NCBI GenBank assembly: GCA_002418825.1
Contig: DIEW01000068.1
Location: 1 to 21,457, forward strand
Direction of reading: 5' to 3'
Source: Syntrophaceae bacterium UBA5764
GTDB taxonomy: Bacteria > Desulfobacterota > Syntrophia > Syntrophales > Smithellaceae
DNA length: 21,457 nucleotides
Position numbers and translations under genes: made by a program. The notes below the pieces were generated by a model that was not told the DNA's origin, did no database searches, and saw only the letters and a list, made by a program, of their open reading frames with translations. This document shows, in pieces, positions 7,554-14,523 of this stretch. How positions within the stretch are numbered: position 1 is the stretch's first letter; every line of letters begins with the position of its first letter.

Positions 7554-8060
7554 TTACAGACGGCTTTTTTTGAGAAACTTATTCTCAATTAAACCAGCAA
7601 TGCTCTTGGCATCGTTGATATTGATACATGGGACATCGGTGTTAAGTTTTTCGTCTGATGCGACAGCCAGCAGGTTATCTTCTTTTTGGTATAAGAGCGG
7701 GCGCTGAAGCGCCGACCGGTGAATCTCAATCTTTGGGAAAGAGTTAACCTTAAAGCCTTCGGTGAGTATTATATCGGCTCCTTTGACGTAGCTATCTCTT
7801 ATTTCTTCAAGAGTGTGATCATGGTCAACGTCCTGTATCAATGCAAACTGATGAGGGGAAGATACTATGGTCATAAACGCTCCGGCCTTTTTATGGCGGT
7901 AACTATCCTTTCCTTCGTGATCAATCTCAAAGCCATGCAGATTATGCTTAATCGTGGCCACGCGATAGCCTTTTTTTACTAATTCGGTAATCAGTTTTTC
8001 CAATAGTGTTGTTTTGCCCGTACCTGATTTCCCTACTATGGAAATAATCTGTGTCGTCAT
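7554..8060 (-). CDS. mobB: Molybdopterin-guanine dinucleotide biosynthesis protein B
   Basis: 168 residues. A P-loop GTP-binding accessory protein of molybdenum cofactor synthesis, assisting conversion of Mo-molybdopterin to the guanine dinucleotide form used by formate dehydrogenases and related enzymes. Visible motifs: Walker A GKSGTGKTT (residues 10-18), VATIKHNLHGFEIDHEGKDSYRH (the MobB switch region with the conserved DxxGKDS/H-rich block), and ILTEGFK near residue 100, all as in MobB. Length agrees with E. coli MobB (about 170). GGGA lies 9 nt before the start. It is a single gene facing the plsC end, with 525 nt of non-coding DNA behind it. No mobA is in view. Confidence 0.93.
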   Translation of the reverse strand: MTTQIISIVGKSGTGKTTLLEKLITELVKKGYRVATIKHNLHGFEIDHEGKDSYRHKKAGAFMTIVSSPHQFALIQDVDHDHTLEEIRDSYVKGADIILTEGFKVNSFPKIEIHRSALQRPLLYQKEDNLLAVASDEKLNTDVPCININDAKSIAGLIENKFLKKSRL

Positions 8061-8303
8061 TAAAGTATTCCCAATATGAAGAAGCTTCGAAGTGCCTTTG
8101 GAAACTGTAATAATTTAAATTCTTAACATAAATTTTCTTGTTTGCCAATTTCCAAGATGCCGGTAATTTTATTTTTAATACGGCGTGGTGATGAAATTGG
8201 AAGCGATTTGAACAATTAAATAGAAAGAGAGAATGCGCGGCCTGTTTGTTAAAAAAATGAGTGAATATATCTATTTCCCTAATAAATAATACTGTTATAA
8301 CCC

Positions 8304-8331
8304 TTGACAGGGAAAGTGAATTCTGTATAAT
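8304..8331 (+). promoter_or_regulatory. Near-consensus sigma-70 promoter of the transport operon
   Basis: TTGACA (8304-8309), 16-nt spacer, TATAAT (8326-8331): both hexamers are perfect, in AT-rich DNA. Transcription would start near 8338, leaving a leader of about 250 nt before the first start codon at 8586. Confidence 0.8.
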
Positions 8332-8371
8332 AAAATAACAAACTTAAAATAACTTTAGATGTTTTGAAAAG

Positions 8372-8451
8372 AAAGCGGAGTCGTGCTCTGATGTTTCTTT
8401 TAATCGCTCACTCAATTATTTTTGAGCGGAAAGAGGTGTTATCGCCGCTTT
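8372..8451 (+). promoter_or_regulatory. Nested inverted repeats in the 5' leader
   Basis: AAAGCGG (8372-8378) can pair with CCGCTTT (8445-8451), enclosing a second stem CGCTCA (8405-8410)/TGAGCG (8423-8428). The arrangement lies about 34 nt after the predicted transcription start and well ahead of the ribosome site at 8572-8578. It could be a cis-regulatory RNA or a stabilising 5' structure. I do not recognise a known riboswitch class. Confidence 0.4.
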
Positions 8452-8585
8452 TGTCAAACAAACTAGCAAGCATTCCACAATCTGATATTAAGAAAAGCAG
8501 GACAATCTTTTTTTTAAATTAAAAACCGAATGCATTGGAGATAATTTCAATTGTGTCCATTAAATTTTACCAGGAGGGTTTATTA

Positions 8586-9902
8586 ATGATGAAAAAAATT
8601 ATGGTTTTAATATCAAGGGTCTTTGTAATCAGCCTCCTTTTTTCTTTTATCTCAGTAAATACGGCAATCACCGCAGAAACAATTAAGATAGGCGCTGTTT
8701 TGCCCTTGGCTGATATTACCGGAAAAGACGCATCCAGGTCCATGCAGCTTGCGGTAAAGCAGATTAATGCCACCGGTGGCTTATTGGGCAAACAGGTGGA
8801 ATTAGTGCTGGCTGATGATGAAAACAAACCGGATAAGGTGGCAGCAGCGATAGAAAAATTGGTCAACGTGGACAAAGTCGACGTTATTGTTGGTGGAACT
8901 GGTAATGCTACCACTATGGAAGCAATCCCTGTACTAAAAAAATATGCCAAAGTCACTGTTTGGTCCGGAGCTTCTTCAGCAAAAGTAGATCAGGCCTTGG
9001 AAGACCAGGACTGGTTTTTCCATATTCATCCCTGGGATTACGAATTGGGCGCGTACTATGAAAAAATGTGGCAGGTGATTGTTCAGAAATATCCGGAGAT
9101 TAAAAGAAAAAAAACGTTTGTTGCCTATAGGGAAGATCCTTTTGGGTCTGATATTCTGAGCGTTGGCAGCCCGGTAGCCAGGGCATATCTGAATGTAATG
9201 CAAGGTGAGGTTTATACCACAGAGCCGGTATCTAACCTGAAGGAGATATTGAGTAGCGCTAAAAATTTTGTCGAGCCGGATATTTTTATTTGGGATGGCT
9301 TGGATAAAGATGCAATTCTTATACTGGAAGAAGCGAAAAACATTGGTTTTGCTCCCCCCGTTTATTTAGGGAAAACATTATTGTGGCCCCTTGATTTTGG
9401 TAAGCAAATGGGTTCAGAAGGGGTCATGTTTTACAGCTACTGGCATGAATCCATGAAACTTAGGAATAAAGCATGTCTGGCATATGTTGAAGCCTTTAAT
9501 AAAGAATTTAAAGAATCGCCGGTTACTTACTTTGGCCCTCTGGCTTACACCAATATAATGATTGTAGCTGATGCAGTAAAAAGAGCCGGTTCTTTGGAGA
9601 GAGGGGCTTTTATAAAGGCTTTGGAGGCCACCAATTACGATTCACCACTTGGAGACAACTTTGTTTTCGTGAGAAGCTTGGGTGTTAAGCATCAGGCTGG
9701 AGCAAACCCGAAACTTATGCAATGGCAAGGAGGGGAAGTAAAAATTATCTGGCCTTGGGAATTGGCCACTGCTAAATTGATTTATCCATTCCCGGCACAG
9801 GGTTTTAACAAAGAGGCTATATCGGAGGAAAAGGCGCCGCCGGCGCCAGTTGCTAAAAAGCCGGCGGCAAAATCAGCCCCAGCTGCTAAAACTAAAAAGT
9901 AG
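8586..9902 (+). CDS. ABC-type (LivJ/Peripla_BP_6 family) substrate-binding protein
   Basis: 438 residues from the first of two adjacent ATGs, 7 nt after AGGAGGG. It has a Sec signal peptide (MMKK, hydrophobic core, cleavage near AITA/ETIK) and no lipobox cysteine, so it is a soluble periplasmic protein. The mature part opens with ETIKIGAVLPLADITGKDASRSMQLAVKQINATGGLLGKQVELVLADDENKP, given here in pieces: IKIGAVLPL, INATGGLLGKQVELV, DDENKP. These are typical of LivJ-like type I binding folds for branched-chain amino acids, amides or aromatic acids. The last 25 residues are a Pro/Ala/Lys low-complexity tail (EEKAPPAPVAKK... to KTKK), unusual for this family. No LivH/M/G/F permease genes are nearby. 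It heads a TRAP operon, 47 nt before dctP. Ligand unknown. Confidence 0.9.
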   Translation: MMKKIMVLISRVFVISLLFSFISVNTAITAETIKIGAVLPLADITGKDASRSMQLAVKQINATGGLLGKQVELVLADDENKPDKVAAAIEKLVNVDKVDVIVGGTGNATTMEAIPVLKKYAKVTVWSGASSAKVDQALEDQDWFFHIHPWDYELGAYYEKMWQVIVQKYPEIKRKKTFVAYREDPFGSDILSVGSPVARAYLNVMQGEVYTTEPVSNLKEILSSAKNFVEPDIFIWDGLDKDAILILEEAKNIGFAPPVYLGKTLLWPLDFGKQMGSEGVMFYSYWHESMKLRNKACLAYVEAFNKEFKESPVTYFGPLAYTNIMIVADAVKRAGSLERGAFIKALEATNYDSPLGDNFVFVRSLGVKHQAGANPKLMQWQGGEVKIIWPWELATAKLIYPFPAQGFNKEAISEEKAPPAPVAKKPAAKSAPAAKTKK

Positions 9903-9949
9903 TGTTTAATGTAAGGCGAAAGAATGTTTTAGAAAAGGAGGATATAGGG

Positions 9950-11050
9950 ATGAAAAGGATTTATGCAATCATAGTTATGATTTTAGTTGTTACTTTTGCT
10001 CTTGGAACGATATTTGCCGGCGCTGCTGTTGCCCAAACGATAAAATGGCGGCTGGTTTCCTGCTGGCCTTCATACAGCGCTATTTCGCAAAGCGAAAAAA
10101 ACTTGGCCAGAACTATTTATGAACTCAGCGGCGGTCGTCTCCAGATCACGACTCACCCGGCAGGAGAACTTGTTTCCACCATGGCTGTTTTTGATACGGT
10201 CTCCAAAGGTGCCGCAGAAATGGGAGCAGATTACCCCGGGTATTGGGCGGGGAAGAACAGCGCTTTTGACCTGCTGGGGTCGGCGCCCATGGCGCTTTCC
10301 CAGCATGATTTCGTCAACTGGTATATTTATGCGGGCGGTCGTGAACTTTATAATTATATGTATGGTAAACACAATATGGTTTATTTTGTCACAGCTGTCA
10401 CGGCCGTGGCGTCCGGTGTTCGCTCCCGCACACCCGTCCGAAGTTTGGCGGATCTTAAAGGTAAAAAGATTAGAATATCAGGAAAGTCAACTGGTTACGT
10501 TATGCAAAAAGCCGGGGCGACACCGGTGATGACGGAACCGGCGCAAATTGCTCAGGCCTTAGCCACCGGCGCTATTGATGCCGCCGCTTTTAATACTCCC
10601 AATATTGATATAAGTATTGGTTTGGCCGAAGTTACAAAATACAATCTCGCTCCCGGCTGGCATCAGCCGTTTTCGACAGGTGGGTTGCTGATTAATAAGG
10701 ATGCTTGGAATTCCCTGCCCCCTGATTTGAAAAAAATCGTTGAAGTTGCGGCGACGGCCAATATTCTGGTGATGTCTTCTCTTGCCGAATGGGATATGGC
10801 AGTAGGTCTTAAGAAGTTTCAGGAAAAAGGCACGGTGGTTACAAAATTTTCCGCGAAGGATTTGAATCAGATAGAAGAATGGTTATGGGAATTTATCGAA
10901 GCGGAAGCCAAGAAAAATCCTGATTATGATAAAATAGCCACGTCCATGTTTCAGTATTTGAAAAACTTCCGTGAAGCGCGTGAATACATGATTCCCTACG
11001 CCCAGGGGCGTAATCCCGTGAAGTTTCCTAAATTGCCTAATTTAAAATAA
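9950..11050 (+). CDS. dctP: TRAP transporter solute-binding protein, DctP family
   Basis: 366 residues from ATG 9950, 8 nt after AAGGAGG (9935-9941); an upstream in-frame start at 9902 is not supported. The signal peptide MKRIYAIIVMILVV...AGAAVA is cut before QTIKWRL. The mature protein shows the DctP pattern: a KWRLVSCWP opening strand, GGRLQITTHPAGEL, LADLKGKKIRISG with R175 at the position that usually salt-bridges a carboxylate ligand, then PAQIAQALATGAIDAAAF and LLINKDAWNSLPPDLKK. It captures an organic acid in the periplasm for the DctQM permease. By feel it resembles the mannitol/chloroaromatic (FcbT1-like) subgroup, but this is uncertain. A strong hairpin follows the gene. Confidence 0.92.
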   Translation: MKRIYAIIVMILVVTFALGTIFAGAAVAQTIKWRLVSCWPSYSAISQSEKNLARTIYELSGGRLQITTHPAGELVSTMAVFDTVSKGAAEMGADYPGYWAGKNSAFDLLGSAPMALSQHDFVNWYIYAGGRELYNYMYGKHNMVYFVTAVTAVASGVRSRTPVRSLADLKGKKIRISGKSTGYVMQKAGATPVMTEPAQIAQALATGAIDAAAFNTPNIDISIGLAEVTKYNLAPGWHQPFSTGGLLINKDAWNSLPPDLKKIVEVAATANILVMSSLAEWDMAVGLKKFQEKGTVVTKFSAKDLNQIEEWLWEFIEAEAKKNPDYDKIATSMFQYLKNFREAREYMIPYAQGRNPVKFPKLPNLK

Positions 11051-11060
11051 GCTTTTTATG

Positions 11061-11089
11061 GTTTGCCGCGGTTTTTTGCCGCGGTAAAC
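11061..11089 (+). promoter_or_regulatory. Strong intergenic hairpin between dctP and dctQ
   Basis: An 11-bp stem (GTTTGCCGCGG pairing with CCGCGGTAAAC, one G-U pair) closes a 7-nt U-rich loop. No clean T-run follows, so it is more likely a 3' stabiliser or partial terminator. It would leave dctP mRNA in excess over dctQM, a usual need for binding-protein genes. Confidence 0.7.
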
Positions 11090-11145
11090 TATACTTCTCT
11101 TAATATTTGGCAGAAAATAAATCATTAAATAAAGGGGAGTAAAAA

Positions 11146-11676
11146 ATGGTAGCGGATTTTTTAGTTAAAATATCCAATTTTCTTGACAATATAAGCGAAT
11201 GGTCGGGCAGGATTTTTTGCTGGCTTGTTGTCCCGTTGACCGTTGCCATCATCATTGAGTTTATAACGAGATCGTTGAATGTGGCGAGAATCTGGACCGA
11301 TGAAGCCAGCCGCTTCATTTTTGGCGCCCATTTTATGCTATGTGCCGCGTATGGTTTGCTTTATAGTTCACACGTTAGAATCGATCTTTTTACTAGCACT
11401 CTGTCTCAGAAAACACAGGCGGTTATTTCCATTATTTGCTATTTACTCTTGTTCTTCCCGTTCATGTTCGTATGGCTTTATTACGGGTGGAGTTATTTTT
11501 ATTCCTCATGGTCGGTTGCTGAAAAATCATGGAGTCTTTGGGCGCCGCTATTGTATCCGATTAAGTTTGTTCTTCCCTTGACTGCCTTTTTGTTAATTTT
11601 GCAGGGCATATCGGAAGTAATAAAATCAATTGTGACAGTTGTCATATTATCCGGAATATCCGAGGAGGTGTCCTGA
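11146..11676 (+). CDS. dctQ: TRAP transporter small permease, DctQ
   Basis: 176 residues, the normal size. Four hydrophobic segments are visible: about 24-44 (IFCWLVVPLTVAIIIEF), 58-78 (FIFGAHFMLCAAYGLLY), 88-113 (AVISIICYLLLFFPFMFVWLYYGW) and 139-165 (FVLPLTAFLLILQGI). The DctQ consensus TDEASRFIFGAHFML, with R/H loop SSHVRIDLF, is clear. It pairs with DctM in the inner membrane as the smaller subunit of the sodium- or proton-driven uptake complex. Ribosome site AGGGGAG (11133-11139). Its TGA overlaps the dctM ATG (TGATG), implying coupled translation and fixed stoichiometry. Confidence 0.93.
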   Translation: MVADFLVKISNFLDNISEWSGRIFCWLVVPLTVAIIIEFITRSLNVARIWTDEASRFIFGAHFMLCAAYGLLYSSHVRIDLFTSTLSQKTQAVISIICYLLLFFPFMFVWLYYGWSYFYSSWSVAEKSWSLWAPLLYPIKFVLPLTAFLLILQGISEVIKSIVTVVILSGISEEVS

Positions 11677-13001
11677 TGAGTTTGACACTTATTGCTGTTT
11701 TAATGATTCTGGCTGTCATTGTTTTTTTCTTCCTGGGGCATCCATTGGCCTTTGTTCTTGGCGGCGTGGGAACTTTTTTTGGATTTTTTCTGGTGGAAAC
11801 CGGTTTCTTCAGCATTTTTATGGATAGAATCTTTGTCGGCATCATGGGGAATTTTACACTTGTCGCCATTACCCTTTTTATTCTCATGGGTAACCTGCTG
11901 ACCATTTCCGGAATTGCCGACAGGCTTTTTGAATCTCTGCGCTTCTTTGCCGGAACAATCCGCGGGGGTTTAGGTATCGCTGTTTTGATAGTTTGTATTG
12001 TTTTGGCTGCCTGTATCGGTGTCGTTGGAGCATCTGTTATCACCGTGGGCCTTTTGACCGGACCAATGCTTTTGCGCTATGGTTATCAAAAGGAATTAGC
12101 CATGGGAATTGTCGCCGCCGGTGGAACATTAGGTTTGATGATACCCCCCAGCATCATGCTCATTGTCATGGGTGACACTGCCGGCTTGCCGGTAAATCAT
12201 GTTCTCGCGGCGGCTGTTGTTCCCGGTCTTTTCATGGCGGTTCTTTATGTTGTTTATGTTCGCGTGCGCTGCGGTTTACACCCGGAATTGGGACCTCCCA
12301 TTCCTGAGGAAGAAATGGCGCTTACGTCTTTTGGCGATAGGTTGATGGATTTTGTTGTTTACTCTCTTCTGCCTTTGATGCTGATTATCGGTGTAATCGG
12401 CGCAATATTCTCGGGAATTGCCTCTCCCACGCAGGCTGCCGGAATGGGCGCCACGGTGGCTTTTCTTTTGGTTTTGATTTATCGCCGGTTTAACTGGCAA
12501 GATTTTCTGGCCTGCCTGTACCAGACGGCCAAAGCCAGTACCATGGTTATGATTATTATGGCGGGCGCAACCTGCTTTACGGGAATATTTTTGGGCATGG
12601 GCGGCGGTAAAGCTGTTGTAGAAACATTGATGTCTATCGGTCTGGGTAAGTGGGGGCTTTTCTTTATAATGATGATTTCGCTTATTATTTTGGGATGCTT
12701 TGTTGATTGGGTTGGCCTAATTTTTCTCACTTTCCCCATATTTTTACCTATCGCTCGCCTAATGGGTTTCGATATGGTCTGGTTTGTCATTATGATGGCC
12801 ATGTATTTGCAAATATCCTTTCTTATTCCTCCGTTTGGCTATGCGCTCTTTTATTTAGCGGGCATGAAAATTCAAGGCATCAGGTGGGGTCACATTTATC
12901 GAGGGGTCTTGCCTTTTCTTATTATTCAGATAATAGGTTTGCTCATTTTTACGTCTTTTCCGCAGCTTGTTTTGTTCATGCCGATATCTCTGTACGGCTG
13001 A
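11676..13001 (+). CDS. dctM: TRAP transporter large permease, DctM
   Basis: 441 residues, usual for DctM, with about 12 hydrophobic helices along its whole length. Conserved features: FFLGHPLAFVLGGVG near the N-terminus, FILMGNLLTISGIADRLFESL, AAGGTLGLMIPPSIMLIVMGDTAG (the re-entrant-hairpin region characteristic of DctM), GIASPTQAAGMGA in the second half, and LGCFVDWVGLIFLTFPIFLPI near the C-terminus. It forms the transport channel for the solute delivered by DctP. GAGGAGG lies within the end of dctQ. It is the last gene of the operon, followed 25 nt later by a strong terminator. Confidence 0.95.
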   Translation: MSLTLIAVLMILAVIVFFFLGHPLAFVLGGVGTFFGFFLVETGFFSIFMDRIFVGIMGNFTLVAITLFILMGNLLTISGIADRLFESLRFFAGTIRGGLGIAVLIVCIVLAACIGVVGASVITVGLLTGPMLLRYGYQKELAMGIVAAGGTLGLMIPPSIMLIVMGDTAGLPVNHVLAAAVVPGLFMAVLYVVYVRVRCGLHPELGPPIPEEEMALTSFGDRLMDFVVYSLLPLMLIIGVIGAIFSGIASPTQAAGMGATVAFLLVLIYRRFNWQDFLACLYQTAKASTMVMIIMAGATCFTGIFLGMGGGKAVVETLMSIGLGKWGLFFIMMISLIILGCFVDWVGLIFLTFPIFLPIARLMGFDMVWFVIMMAMYLQISFLIPPFGYALFYLAGMKIQGIRWGHIYRGVLPFLIIQIIGLLIFTSFPQLVLFMPISLYG

Positions 13002-13025
13002 TAGTATTTGATTGGTTTGCCAGAT

Positions 13026-13053
13026 AAGGCGGGGCTTTGTCCTCGCCTTTTTT
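13026..13053 (+). terminator. Rho-independent terminator of the TRAP operon
   Basis: AAGGCGGGG (13026-13034) pairs with CCTCGCCTT (13041-13049) over 9 bp (one G-U) around a 6-nt loop, and the stem runs into six Ts (13048-13053). Confidence 0.9.
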
Positions 13054-13197
13054 GCGTGATTTATTCTGTTTCAAATATTATTGTAAAAACGTTTGAATGT
13101 AAAGATTCTGATGAAAGTTCGGCGGCATATTGATTCGCGCGAAGTTCATATGTTTGCGTGAAAATTAAGCATGTCGGCATGGCGAAGGCGTAAATTC

Positions 13198-13224
13198 TTG
13201 ACTTTTTTGTATGCCGGTTCTAAT
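13198..13224 (+). promoter_or_regulatory. Possible promoter of the ketosynthase cluster
   Basis: TTGACT (13198-13203) is followed by TCTAAT (13219-13224, 15-nt spacer) or TAATGT (13221, 17-nt spacer), about 50 nt before the ketosynthase start. A 10-bp palindrome TTCGCGCGAA at 13134-13143 lies 55 nt upstream and might be a regulator site. Both are suggestions only. Confidence 0.4.
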
Positions 13225-13272
13225 GTCTGACGATGACGTAAAAGATTGGTATTTGGCAGAGATTGTTTTGTC

Positions 13273-14523
13273 ATGAATAGGAAAAAACGTATTGTAGTAA
13301 CCGGCTTAGGCTCATTAAATGCTCTGGCCAAGAATATTCCCGATTTGATAAAAGCCCTGCGAGATGGCGTTTGCGGCATCGGACCGCTTGATCTTTTTGA
13401 TACGAGTAATTTTCGCACAAAAAACGGCGGGCAGATAAAAGATTTTGTTCCCCGCGACTATATCCCCGGCCAATATTCGTTAAAAAGAATGTCACGTGCC
13501 GATCAGCTTTCTTTTGCCGCGACGTTGGAAGCGTTGCGCGATGCGGGGTTGTATCCAGTGTCCGCAGAGTTAAAGGAAGAAACGGGAGTGGTCATTGGCG
13601 GCGGTTCCGGCGGCCTTTTTGAGGCGGAAAATTTTTATGGCGATTTACTGAAGAAGGGTTCTTCCCGTTCCCGGTTTTCCACTCTCTCCAGTGTTTATTG
13701 CGCTTCTTCCGCCGACCGAATTGCCTCAGCGTTGGGTTTAACCGGTCCCAAAACAACTTTTATGACGGCCTGCTCCGCGGGCGGCACGGCGATAGGTTAT
13801 GCCCGGGATTTGATTGTTAACGATAATGCTTCAGTTATGTTGGCCGGCGGCGTGGAACCAATGTGCCGCATCACCTATGCTGCTTTCAATGCGCTGCAAT
13901 CGGTGGACCCTGATGTCTGTCGTCCCTTTGACCGAAATCGTGTCGGACTTTCTCTGGGCGAGGCGGCGGCCATGATGGTTCTGGAGCCTTTGGATGAAGC
14001 GCTGGCGCGGAGGGCGAAAATTTACGCCGAAATTTTGGGTTATGGCATTTCCTGCGATTCATTTCATATGACGGCACCAGACGAACAGGCCTCGGGCGCT
14101 GTCCGGTCCATGCAGGCCGCCTTGAAAGATGCCGGTCTTTCTTTGGACGATATTGATTACATTAACGCGCACGGCACAGCCACGCCGGTTAACGACGTGA
14201 TGGAAACCAAAGCTATTAAGGAAGTATTTGGAAAACGTGCTTATAAAATTCCGGTAAGTTCCACAAAATCCATGCACGCGCATACTTTAGGCGCGGCAGG
14301 CGCACTGGAGGGTATAGTTAGCGTGCTGGCGCTGCAAAATGGTTTTGTTCCTCCCACGATAAATTATTCAAACCGGGATCCGTTATGTGATCTTGATTAC
14401 GTTACTGAAGGAATGCGTAAAACGAATTTGCGCACGGTTCTTTCCAATTCGTTTGCCTTCGGCGGCAATAACACAACCGTTGTCTTCGGTAAATATTCTG
14501 AAAAAGGCGCGCGCAATGGCTGA
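13273..14523 (+). CDS. Beta-ketoacyl synthase (FabF/KAS II-like), catalytic subunit
   Basis: 416 residues from ATG 13273 (a TTG at 13246 has no support). Performs decarboxylative Claisen condensation of an acyl chain with malonyl-ACP. The full Cys-His-His set is present: nucleophile C167 in MTACSAGGTA, H300 in NAHGTATPVND, and H337 in the STKSMHAHTLGAAGALEG segment with its conserved Lys. The N-terminal RIVVTGLGSLNALA and C-terminal SNSFAFGGNNTTVVFGK blocks are standard for thiolase-fold condensing enzymes. It overlaps the next ketosynthase-like gene by 8 nt, as ketosynthase and chain-length-factor genes commonly do. First gene of the cluster behind a possible promoter. Not a housekeeping fabF by context: no acpP or fabG beside it. 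Confidence 0.93.
   Translation: MNRKKRIVVTGLGSLNALAKNIPDLIKALRDGVCGIGPLDLFDTSNFRTKNGGQIKDFVPRDYIPGQYSLKRMSRADQLSFAATLEALRDAGLYPVSAELKEETGVVIGGGSGGLFEAENFYGDLLKKGSSRSRFSTLSSVYCASSADRIASALGLTGPKTTFMTACSAGGTAIGYARDLIVNDNASVMLAGGVEPMCRITYAAFNALQSVDPDVCRPFDRNRVGLSLGEAAAMMVLEPLDEALARRAKIYAEILGYGISCDSFHMTAPDEQASGAVRSMQAALKDAGLSLDDIDYINAHGTATPVNDVMETKAIKEVFGKRAYKIPVSSTKSMHAHTLGAAGALEGIVSVLALQNGFVPPTINYSNRDPLCDLDYVTEGMRKTNLRTVLSNSFAFGGNNTTVVFGKYSEKGARNG

Larger units (their letters stand above)
8061..8585. other. 525-nt non-coding region between mobB and the transport operon
   Basis: No credible gene. It holds an 8-bp inverted repeat CCAATTTC (8145-8152)/GAAATTGG (8193-8200), which may be an operator or hairpin. 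It also holds the strong promoter and the structured leader of the transport operon, listed separately. An 8-T run at 8508-8515 has no hairpin before it. No clear mobB promoter could be picked. Confidence 0.6.

Noticed and set aside
7948..8148. Short minus-strand frame upstream of mobB as a gene
   Set aside because: It overlaps the mobB start in another frame, has no ribosome site and has no recognisable protein features.
8508..8515. Eight-T run as a terminator or attenuator in the transport operon leader
   Set aside because: No convincing stem directly precedes it.
8535..8585. Upstream start for the LivJ-type binding protein
   Set aside because: The strong AGGAGGG at 8572-8578 and the signal peptide beginning MMKK fix the start at 8586.
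14387..14515. Upstream start for the second ketosynthase-like gene, giving a long overlap with the first
   Set aside because: The extension only reads the out-of-frame end of the first ketosynthase; the family N-terminus begins after 14516.
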